From the NCBI RefSeq assembly GCF_964355755.1, contig NC_092674.1, positions 871,001-935,000 of the forward strand: DNA of 64,000 nt, given 5' to 3'. Under the pieces are notes generated by a model. The model saw nothing but the letters and a program-made list of their open reading frames with translations. It did not search any database and was not told where the DNA came from. The DNA comes from Antedon mediterranea. Its lineage: Eukaryota > Echinodermata > Crinoidea > Comatulida > Antedonidae. Below, in pieces: positions 49,901 through 61,900 of the stretch (positions are counted from its first letter, which is position 1; each line of letters opens with the position of its first letter). A program made the translations under genes and the position numbers.

Positions 49901-52900
49901 CAGTATAGTAGTGATAGTTGTTTATCTTATCTTAGGCCATTATACAGTATAGTAGTGATAGTTGTTTATCTTATCTTAGGCCATTATACAGTATAGTAGT
50001 GATAGTTGTTTATCTTATCTTAGGCCATTATACGGTATAGTAGTGATAGTTGTTTATCTTATCTTAGGCCATTATACGGTATAGTAGTGATAGTTGTTTA
50101 TCTTATCTTAGGCCATTATACAGTATAGTAGTGATAGTTGTTTATCTTATCTTAGGCCATTATACAGTATAGTAGTGATAGTTATTTATCTTATCTTAGG
50201 CCATTATACGGTATAGTAGTGATAGTTATTTATCTTATCTTAGGCCATTATACAGTATAGTAGTGATAGTTGTTTATCTTATCTTAGGCCATTATACAGT
50301 ATAGTAGTGATAGTTGTTTATCTTATCTTAGGCCATTATACGGTATAGTAGTGATAGTTGTTTATTTTATCTTAGGCCATTATACAGTATAGTAGTGATA
50401 GTTATTTATCTTATCTTAGGCCATTATACGGTATAGTAGTGATAGTTGTTTATCTTATCTTAGGCCATTATACGGTATAGTAGTGATAGTTGTTTATCTT
50501 ATCTTAGGCCATTATACAGTATAGTAGTGATAGTTATTTATCTTATCTTAGGCCATTATACGGTATAGTAGTGATAGTTATTTATCTTATCTTAGGCCAT
50601 TATACGGTATAGTAGTGATAGTTGTTTATCTTATCTTAGGCCATTATACAGTATAGTAGTGATAGTTGTTTATCTTATCTTAGGCCATTATACAGTATAG
50701 TAGTGATAGTTGTTTATCTTATCTTAGGCCATTATACAGTATACTAGTGATAGTTGTTTATCTTATCTTAGGCCATTATACAGTATAGTAGTGATAGTTG
50801 TTTATCTTATCTTAGGCCATTATACGGTATAGTAGTGATAGTTGTTTATCTTATCTTAGGCCAGTATACGGTATAGTAGTGATAGTTGTTTATCTTATCT
50901 TAGGCCATTATACAGTATAGTAGTGATAGTTGTTTATCTTATCTTAGGCCATTATACGGTATAGTAGTGATAGTTGTTTATCTTATCTTAGGCCATTATA
51001 CGGTATAGTAGTGATAGTTGTTTACCTTATCTTAGGCCATTATACGGTATAGTAGTGATAGTTGTTTATCTTATCTTAGGCCATTATACGGTATAGTAGT
51101 GATAGTTGTTTATCTTATCTTAGGCCATTATACAGTATAGTAGTGATAGTTGTTTATCTTATCTTAGGCCATTATACGGTATAGTAGTGATAGTTGTTTA
51201 TCTTATCTTAGGCCATTATACGGTATAGTAGTGATAGTTGTTTACCTTATCTTAGGCCATTATACGGTATAGTAGTGATAGTTGTTTATCTTATCTTAGG
51301 CCATTATACGGTATAGTAGTGATAGTTGTTTATCTTATCTTAGGCCATTATACAGTATAGTAGTGATAGTTGTTTATCTTATCTTAGGCCATTATACGGT
51401 ATAGTAGTGATAGTTGTTTATCTTATCTTAGGCCATTATACAGTATAGTAGTGATAGTTGTTTATCTTATCTTAGGCCATTATACGGTATAGTAGTGATA
51501 GTTGTTTATCTTATCTTAGGCCATTATACGGTATAGTAGTGATAGTTGTTTACCTTATCTTAGGCCATTATACGGTATAGTAGTGATAGTTGTTTATCTT
51601 ATCTTAGGCCATTATACGGTATAGTAGTGATAGTTGTTTATCTTATCTTAGGCCATTATACAGTATAGTAGTGATAGTTGTTTATCTTATCTTAGGCCAT
51701 TATACGGTATAGTAGTGATAGTTGTTTATCTTATCTTAGGCCATTATACAGTATAGTAGTGATAGTTGTTTATCTTATCTTAGGCCATTATATGGTATAG
51801 TAGTGATAGTTGTTTATCTTATCTTAGGCCATTATACAGTATAGTAGTGATAGTTGTTTACCGTATCTTATCTTAGGCCATTATACAGTATAGTAGTGAT
51901 AGTTGTTTAGAGCAATAGTTATCTTAGGCCATTATATCATAGTGATGGTATTATAGCAAATTTGTATTATGACAACTGAATGCTATTTAAACACATTGAA
52001 TACAAGTTTTTATTGTCGTTTTTTTGTTCAGATTGTCTATCAACATCATTAATACCCATAATGCCGTGGCCCGAACCCCCGAATGGACCGCCCTCCTTGG
52101 AGATCCAGGAGATGCACCTCTCAGATGGCTCGTCAGCGTATCCATTTGTTTCATATACCAACAATTTATATGTTTACCCACTATCTTTGAAGTATGACTG
52201 TCAAAAGCATTATGCTAAGGTGGGTGCTTAATTTTTTAGTAATCATGAAGTATTATTTAGTGGGACTGAGGTGCTGATATACTCTTGTCCATTGTATAAT
52301 GTAAGAGTTGTCTAAGTTGCAGACTATTTTGTGAAGGAACAAATCTTATGCGGACAAGATACTATTAAGATAATATACATATGTTCACCTTAAACTCTGT
52401 CTACACTATCAAACTAGTTTGGCAAAAAAAGTGTGATGTACCCAAATATAGTAGTGATATGACAAAATATGATAGTGATATTACATCATCGTGTCTATCT
52501 ATGGCACATGTTTTTTGTCACATAAAATTTGATCGTGTAGACAGAGCTTAAAAGAAAGAAATCTTTATGTAAAAATTATGTTTTTCACTGTTTGTGATTT
52601 AACCTAAAAGATGTAATGAAATCAGCAAAATTGTGTGTTGTGTACTAATGTTGAATGATTTGAATATTTCAGGCCCGTAATATTTCAATTCAAGTAGAGT
52701 TAAGGGATAGTGATGATGAAGGGGCTGGTCCTCTGCGATGCATCTATGGAAGGCCAGGTGGGCCAGCGTTTGTCTCATCAATGACAACATCAGTATTACA
52801 TCATCAGCAATGTCCTGACTTCAACAATGAGGTAAATGATTATAAATTATAATTTACCTCAACATCATGTCCTGGATTTATTTTTAATTTTTCCTTCATG

Positions 52901-55900
52901 ATCTTTCATTAACTTAAAATTTTATTTCAGATTAAGATAGCTCTTCCAGTACATCTACACAATAAACATCATTTACTCTTCCGGTTTTATCACGTCAGTT
53001 GTGAGGTTGGCAAAGGTACCATCAAGAAACGAGAAACAGTGGATTCATTTGGTATGTAAAAAATGTAGATCTCACAAATTCACTCTATCCCAGTATTTAT
53101 GGTAGACAGAGAAGTATAATAAAATAAATACTATTTAAAATATGCTTTACCTCTTTTCTGTTCTCTAGTTGGTTATGCATGGATTCCCATTTTAAAAGAA
53201 GACCGTGTGAATGTAGGAAGCCCTCTTGGGGTGTCTGTATCATCGTCACTTCCTGCAGGTTACCTTAGCAACCAAGTTCTTGGAATGGGAAAGGTTTGTT
53301 TTGTATATTTTTGTAGAATTAAATAAATAAAATAAATGATGCTTTTAAAAACCTACTATGATTAAAATGATAATAATTGTTATCAAATGACTTTTAGATG
53401 GCAGGTCCAGAAATTAAGTGGGTTGATGGCGGTAAGAATCTACTTAAGGTCAACTTACAGTTGGTGTCAACGATTTACACGAAGGATCAACATGTTCACA
53501 ATTTCTTCAGGCAATGTCAGGATTGGGAAGGGTCACCAACTAATAGCCTTGACCTCATTAAATGCATCAAGGTAAGTAGTAATTACAGTAGAGTGTTGTG
53601 GCTTGGTGGTTATGATGCTTTGCTACCACTCCAAGGGTCCTGGGTTCAAGTCCTGTCATATGTCAGGATTTTTCTAATGACAAATTACTCCACTCCCAAA
53701 GACTTGTAATAAGACTTTGTTTATTTATGTAGAGCATCTTGTGTATATGTTTGTCTTGTGAACAGGATTGCCACCTTTAAGAAGGATAGTGAATGAATTT
53801 GCTTATATAGTTATCCTTGGCAATTTGCCTATATATATATATGCAGATACTTTTGTTACTTTTTCTGGAAATATTACACTTTTAAAGAATGACTTTTATT
53901 AATACACTTTTTTCCACACAGGCAATGCACGCTGTTGAAGAATCAACACTGATCAACTTTCTTCCCGTCATCTTGAATCAGCTCTTCCACATTTTACCGA
54001 TCGCCTCTGTAGAGGAGGTGCAACTCAATATCGTACGTCTTGTCATACACATTGTAGCCAGTGTGCATGACAAGGGCCGAGAAGATACGCTACATTCTTA
54101 TGTACAGGTTAGTTTGTACTTTATTTAAGTCCGCCCTTCAGTAACTCACTGGTAGACCATTCCAGGTGACCTATCCATTATTTTAGTTTCTAATTATTTC
54201 TCTTCAGTCAAAACAATTCTTTTTTTGTTTGTAAGTTAGTTGTTTCTAATTATCTGAGTTCTGTCAAAACAAATTTTGTTTGTAAGTTAGTTGTTCCTAA
54301 TTATTTCTGTTCTGTCAAAACCATTTTTGTTTGTAAGTTAGTTGTTTTTAAGTATTTCTGTTCTGTCAAAACCATTTTTGTTTGTAAGTTAGTTGTTCCT
54401 AATTATTTCTGTTCTGTCAAAACCATTTTTGTTTGTAAGTTAGTTGTTTCTAAGTATTTCTGTTCTGTCTAAACCATTCTTTTGTAAGTTAGTTGTTCCT
54501 AATTATTTCTGTTCTGTCAAAACCATTTTTGTTTGTAAGTTAGTTGTTCCGAATTATTTCTGTTCTGTCAAAACCATTTTTTTTTGTAAGTTAGTTGTTC
54601 CTAATTATTTCTGTTCTGTCAAAACCATTTTTTTTTGTAAGTTAGTTGTTCCTAATTATTTTTGTTCTGTCAAAACAAATTTTGTTTGTAAGTTAGTTGT
54701 TTCTAATTATTTCTGTTCTTTCAAAACCATTCTTTTGTAAGTTAGTTGTTCCTAATTATTTCTGTTCTGTCAAAACCATTTTTGTTTGTAAGTTAGTTGT
54801 TCCTAATTATTTCTGTTCTGTCTAAACCATTTTTGTTTGTAAGTTAGTTGTTTCTAAGTATTTCTGTTCTGTCAAAACCATTTTTGTTTGTAAGTTAGTT
54901 GTTCCTAATTAATTCTGTTCTGTCAAAACCATTTTTGTTTGTAAGTTAGTTGTTTCTAAGTATTTCTGTTCTGTCTAAACCATTCTTTTGTAAGTTAGTT
55001 GTTCCTAATTATTTCTGTTCTGTCAAAACCATTTTTGTTTGTAAGTAATTAGTTGTTCCTAATTATTTCTGTTCTGTCAAAACCATTTTTGTTTGTAAGT
55101 TAGTTGTTTCTAAGTATTTCTGTTCTGTCAAAACCATTTTTGTTTGTAAGTTAGTTGTTTCTAAGTATTTCTGTTCTGTCAAAACCATTTTTGTTTGTAA
55201 GTTAGTTGTTTCTAAGTATTTCTGTTCTGTCTAAACCATTTTTGTTTGTAAGTTAGTTGTTTCTAAGTATTTCTGTTCTGTCAAAACCATTTTTTTTGTA
55301 AGTTAGTTGTTTCTAAGGGCCTGTTTCTGCTGCAACTGCTAAAAATACGGTATAAAAATACGGTATAAAATACGGTATTTTTTATACCGTATTTTTTAGT
55401 ACCCCGTTTCTGCTAACAATACTTCTTGGGTGGTCGTGTTAAATTTCATCTTTTTTACCCAAATTGCCATTCATTTATTTGATCGATAATTAAAAGTCGC
55501 AATAAAGGAAGTTTTACGTCTCACTTTCAACAGCCTAGCCCTTGTGATAGAGATGTTGTGAGAGTACAGAAAACATCATAATGGGGAAAATTAATTCATT
55601 CCCTCCCCGAGTTATTGTATTTTGCAATGTTGTACTGCTTTCGCAGGCTCTTCAGCTTTGAGTTTACTTGCTTTGGAGACAAGTCTATTCCATACTCCTG
55701 CTTTATTTTTTTAGAAATGTCTTTATAAATGTGGTTGTCCCTTTTATTACCTTTTAGTTGGCCAGACATTTTAGCTTCCCCACACACATTTATTTAGTAA
55801 AACTTTGACGTCTTCGCTCCACATTTTCGCCGAATATATCTATACACGTGTGTACAGTGACAGAAAATAAAAACACGAATGTTGACCTTTTGTCATGTAA

Positions 55901-58900
55901 AAAAAAAAATACGGTATTTTTTATTGGCAGCAGAAACGGGTACAAAAAATACGGTATAAATTTGTAAATACCGTATTTTATCCACAAATTTTGTGGGGGA
56001 AATACGGTATACAAAATACGGTATATTTTTTATGAGCGCAGTTTCTGCTGCCAAAAATATACCGTATATATACGGTATTCAAAAAATACCGTATAATATA
56101 CGGTATTTAGTTGGCAGCAGAAACAGGGCCTAATTATCATTTGTCAAAACAATTCATCTTACAGTATGTGTTCGATAAGGAGAAAGCTATAGCTGACACA
56201 ATTGGTCGCAAAACTGTACATGAAGAATTAATGAAGTGTGTTGCATCGTCGCTTCGGCCAAGTAACGATCCAATCGTCATTAAGCATCTTATGAAAGTGA
56301 GTTTATTTATGTAGTAGATATTAATGTAGTAGTAATGTTTATTTAATGTTAACTGACATGATACTGATGTTGATTGATAGAAATACTGTTTAATTTATGC
56401 AATAAAATATTTGTTTTTTCCCTCTACAGCACTTGTGGTTCTTCTTCAAGATCTTAGTGAAGTGCATGGCTCAGTACCTGATTGTTAACGACACTCTTAA
56501 GCTACCGCGGCATAAACGCTTCTCACCAAACTTTGAGACCACACTGCGTAGCCTGGTTCAAGTCCTGATGCCTCACATAATACAAAAACACAAAGAACAA
56601 CCACAGGAAGCTAAGAATGCTAACTATCACTTGGCAGACTTTATCAAGGTTTGATTAATAGTTGATTTAAATTCCTGAAATCTTCTTTAAAAAATTGTTT
56701 TTTCTCTCTACAGTAGTGTTTTGCAGAATGCTAATGAGTTAGAAAAAAGGAATGTTTCATTTCCACTTCACAGGATCCCAATGGATTTTAAAACTTGTCG
56801 AACTAATCCTAGCTATCAGAGTTTTAATTGTGTTCTTTTAAAATATTTTTTTTTCTAATTTTAATCAATTGTGTGTGTTTGTGTGACTCTGATAGCTAAA
56901 TAAAGTCAAATCAAATCAAAGTATATAATCCCTATTTTGAAGTTACAAATGAGTGATTTGTGAAACCACCAAATCTTCAAAGCTTCATGCGGTACATTTG
57001 GTATCAGTGCACATATTTATTAAGAAAAATAATGAATATTATTGGTTAAACTTTTCAGCATTGTTTTACGTACATGGATCGTGGTTTTGTGTTTAGGATC
57101 ATTAACAGTTACCTGGACAACTTCAATCATGGTGACCCAAAGGTTTGATTTTCAAAATTGTGTACTGTTTATAAACCAAGTTATATTAAGTATTTATGTT
57201 ATTATTTAAGTGTTTTGTGATGCTTTTGTGTTGTTTTTTGTCTTTGGAAATCTTTTGAAAATAAATAAATAATTTAAAAAAGTACATATCACTCTTTTTT
57301 ATTCATTTTTTGTCACTTTCATTTGTACATGTATGGATTTTAAAGATTTTTAATCTTTTTGAGAATTTTAACTTTATGAATCCTCTTGTATGTTTATGCT
57401 TGAATGGGGTCTGTATATTTGTATATTGTTTTTAAGAGGGCCTTTTCTATTGTACTGCTGTAGTTCAGCTGTTAGAGCTCCCTTGTAAAATAGTTGAATA
57501 AATTATACATAGTGAATTTTATTTTGTATTCATTCTTTCATTTTTTCTTTTAGCTTCTAGTCGAGATGAAATGGGAGTTTTTACGAGTAGTTTGTAGCCA
57601 TGAACATTTTATTGCTCTCAATCTACCATTACTAAAGACAAGTCAGAAACAATACAAAGGTTAGTAACCACCTGTATGCAAATTAACCAACATTATGTTT
57701 TTGTAAATTATGTAATTGTGTAAAATTTTTATTTTATTTAAAAGAATCTAAGATGTTTATATTTTGTATGATTTGCATATTTCAAATTTGTATGTTTATA
57801 TATCAATAGTATATCATGATATATTTGTACTATTGCATTTAAAATGTGTTTGTTTAATATAAATAGTATATCATGATATATTTGTACTATTGCATTTAAA
57901 ATGTGTTTGTTTAATATAAATAGTATATCATGATATATTTGTACTATTGCATTTAAAATTTGTTTGTTTAATATAAATAGTATATCATGATATATTTGTA
58001 CTATTGCATTTCCATTTGTATTACTGTTTTTATTTTGAAGTATACAGTACAGTAGAGACCCCCTATTAAGAGCCACTTTTAGGCATGTCCCCTGAATAGG
58101 GGTTCTTTATGTAAGGGGTGCTACAGTCAACTCTTTCAGAACCTGTCATCCTTTGGTGGGCAAAAATGTCTGCTTTTCTCGAAATTCTGGTGTTCTAAAT
58201 GTTTATTGGAGGGTTTGACTGGTATGATTATATTCAAGTGTAAACATTTTTTTTTGAATGATCAAGCGCTTTTTTTGTGTTTAAATTCAAATGTATTACA
58301 CATGCTGGCATGTAAATCTATTTTAGAGCATGCAGTTAACATGTTACATGTCACAGAAGAATGAAATATTTTAGTTGGGTAATCACAAAGTTATTCTGCA
58401 CCATAGGAACAGTATTAGAATGTAGACAATCCATGTGATTGATGTCATTAAGTTTTTATTTCACTTTTTTAGATTAAATGTCATTTCTACTGTTTAAATG
58501 TTAGTACTACTGTTTACATGCTCGGTATTACATTTTCACTATTGTATTATAAAAGAGGAACTTAGTTCCTTCCTTATATGTTTCATTGGTAGACATTAGT
58601 AAGTTCTTACCTAAGAATATCAATATTAAAATATTTTACTTGTAAAAGTTTTCAATTGAATTGGTTAAATATTCTAAGAATTATTTTATAAATAGCAAAT
58701 TAAAAGACGCTTACTTTCCAATAAAATTTAATTACAAAAAAACAAAAGAGGGTTGACATTTCATAGAACCATTCCATTATCATTCTTATTGTTGTTTTTA
58801 TTTTGATCTTGAATGAAAGAATGATTGAATTTTAAGAAAAAATATCTGAATAGTTAAGTTACACATTCTGTATTAGATTTCAAGTAATGTATATTACTAA

Positions 58901-61900
58901 AATAAATCTATTACAATGTTAGTTTCTTCTATTTAATAACTATTATTATACTGTAGTTTATCTATGGGATGATTGTTTTATTTAACAACTATATACTAGT
59001 TATATATCTATGGGCTGATTGTTTTTTAATTCTTTTCATTTCTTTATTTTCATTTCCATCATTTCCTTTCCTCGTTCTTTTTAGTCTCAGCAAGGAAGAA
59101 GACAAAATCAAAAGAGACAAAAGCCAAATCAAAACCAGTCTCTTCCTCTGGGTTTAGGAGTAAGGATTTTGGCATGACATTCAAATATTATCTTATTCTT
59201 TAATTCTTTTTCTGCTTTACTTTCGTGACTTTGGATTTCTTTATACTTCTCTTAGATTTAAACAAAGTTAAACAGTTTGATTCAGAAATTTTAATAAATA
59301 ATTCATTGGTGTTTTTTTTTTTCAAATTCAGAATTTATTTTAAATTGTTCATGCTCTCTTACAATAAATAATTTTGCTAACAAAAACAAAACAAAAATGC
59401 AAATTATGCATTGTTAATAAAATACTAGTTTTCTTAACTTACTTTTTCATTCATTTCAATAGCTGTGTCCATTCTTTTCTTTTTTGTTTCATTCTTTATT
59501 CCTGTGGTATGTTCTGTGGGACTGTGTGTGTTCTGTGGAGTGTCATATTATGTACCATATTTCTATTTACTTTGTAAATGTCTCAGTATTTCCAATATGT
59601 ACTTACTTATATACAACAATATTTTAACTTGGAATTAAATAATGTTTATATGAGTATATTCTGGTTACAAAATTAGCAGGTGGGATTATTTATAAGTATA
59701 TATTACTTGAATATCGCTTTGGAATACATTTGTTTTCTGAAATCAAATGCATGGAATTATACAGTCATGCATGGTATATATATAATATACTGTGGTACTG
59801 TATGTAAACGTATTGTGATGGATTCTTAAATTTTGGTGGATTATCTGGATTTAAAGATTATCCTATATTAATCTTAGTCATCTGTATATGTTAATCCTAA
59901 CCTTTAGGAAGGAAAATTATGTGTTATTTCCAAGATTTAGTTATTGACTTAATCAAAATGTTGTTGAATATAATATATAATATTCTCTATCCGATGTTTA
60001 CGTTATATTTATGTATTTGTTGACATGTTTGGTTACTCTGCATGATAGTGAGTTTAGTTATAATAATAATTATTCTTTCCTGTTTTTCTTCTTTAAACAA
60101 TATCACTAAAATTAAAATACTTTATATTATTTTAAGATAATTAGCTAATGAATAAACTAACAATAGTTTTACTGTTTTAATTATTTATTCTAAAACTTTG
60201 TAAGCTTTTTTTATGAATTTAAAAGTTAATGATTTTTTTTTTGTCAAGGCAAGTGGCCTATGGTACACATTTAGAAAACCAATGCTTTTAATTTTTATTT
60301 AGAAGTTACAAGAAAACTTTTTGTTTTTGTGGTTTATTTATGAATCTAACTGCTCATAATTGATTGATTTGATTTTATTTAAATATTTAACACAAATGTC
60401 TAAGTTAATTTTCTCCCTTTTTCTTGTTTTTTTTTTACTTAACCCCAGGTTACTCAGGACTCAAAAAAATTGGTAGGCTGCAACATGGAATGCTTTTATT
60501 GTTTTATTTTATGTATGGAATGTTCACTTTATGTATAAATTCATGTTTCTATTGTTAATGTGACTAATTGTTGTTATATCAGTATATCCATCCATTGTGT
60601 CAAGTGAACTCTACCCCATGTCTACTTTCTGATCCTGTCCTATTCTCAACATAAAACACTCAGAGCCGGCCGTAGCCAGCATGAGGCAGACAAGCCGATT
60701 GCCTCATCTGAAATTTTAAATTTTCAATACCCACCCAAATTCCTCAGCAGAGATCATCATATTTTCTATTAATAGTTATATTTAAAGATGTATTGTCCCC
60801 CTGAAAAAAAAATTCTTAAAAAATTATTTTTTTGAATATTCCATTTTAATGTAACATAATAGTTATCCACTTTGACCTAAAATTGGATCGAAAAAAATTT
60901 AAAGCAAAAAAAATGGTCTAATTGGCTGCCAGCCAATTGATTTTTGGTTGAATTTTAACATTTATTTTGTCATTTTATAAGTGAAAACGTGATTTTTTTT
61001 ATTTTTTTTTCTATTGAAGTGATGAACTTTATTAAAACTCCAAAATAACATATTCAAAGTCTGATTAAATTAATCTTCATTTTTCATGTTTTTGAGGGAC
61101 AATACATCTTTAAAGCATCTTTGCCTCATCTGTTTTAAACCTCTTGCTATGGCCTTGACACTCGAGATAAACATTTTATCTGGGAAACATGTCTGTCTGT
61201 CCCAAGGAAAATCCCAACTTCATTGAGCTTTGTGTAATTCTAATATTATTTCAAATGATAACTAAGGAGAACTAGATGCTCTCAACATACTTTTATATAA
61301 CAAAAAATGACTGGTTAGAAGAAGACATTGTGTAAATTGAAGGAGATATATTCAGAAATGGAACCCCTTTCTTCCTTTCCCTCTCTTGTCAATGGTTGTG
61401 TTTCTGTAATCATTATTCTGTTGTGCCTATGTTGTATTTGCATGGTTCAGTTTGTCTATCTTTTTTTATTGTTGACTTTTTACACTTTTTAGATTTGTCC
61501 TCATCATTCATTTAAAAAAAATACATTACATTTTGTAATTTTTAATCATTACACTACATTATTCATACATTTTTAATACATTATTACAGTACTAAGGTTT
61601 GATTTCATAATAATAAACTACATATTACAGTACTAAGGTTTGATTTCATAATAATAACAGTTATATCTCTTTCTCTAAACCCAATTACCAAAATGGACTA
61701 ATCCGTTGTGTATCTCATCCAATAGGTCGAAAGTTAATATAACCTTTGACATTAATACACAAGTGTAGAAACCTATATTAATTCCTATTATTTAGTATGT
61801 TAGCATAGATATTAATGTTTGTCAGTAGAATAGCACTCTAATATTTTGATATTAGGTTATTTTTTAAATATTTTAATCTCTTTTTCTAATATTTTTCATT

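Larger units (their letters stand above)
55317..56130. mobile_element. PIF/Harbinger-like element with Myb/SANT remnant
   Basis: The termini GGGCCTGTTTCTGCTGC and its complement (16 of 17) are flanked by TAA on both sides. Removing the element and one TAA restores the 51-bp repeat unit, which fixes the borders. The subterminal zones carry about a dozen ATACCGTAT/ATACGGTAT words. On the minus strand, ATG at 55824 opens [13 protein letters not shown], then a frame break, then a frame (55787-55596) with [32 protein letters not shown] and NNSGRE: a trihelix/Myb-SANT-like domain as in the Harbinger-associated DNA-binding protein. No transposase is present. Confidence 0.75.

Noticed and set aside
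48880-51950. CRISPR-like regular array
   Set aside because: Pure tandem repeat with no unique spacers, in an animal intron.
53599-53655. tRNA gene
   Set aside because: A and B boxes are present but no full cloverleaf; it is followed by a SINE body. The same holds for 21535, 22180 and 43231.
54444-54740. 98-aa open frame with repeated [13 protein letters not shown]
   Set aside because: Translation of the 51-bp tandem array in an intron.
57738-58076. 112-aa minus frame with repeated [12 protein letters not shown]
   Set aside because: Translation of the four-copy 57-bp repeat.
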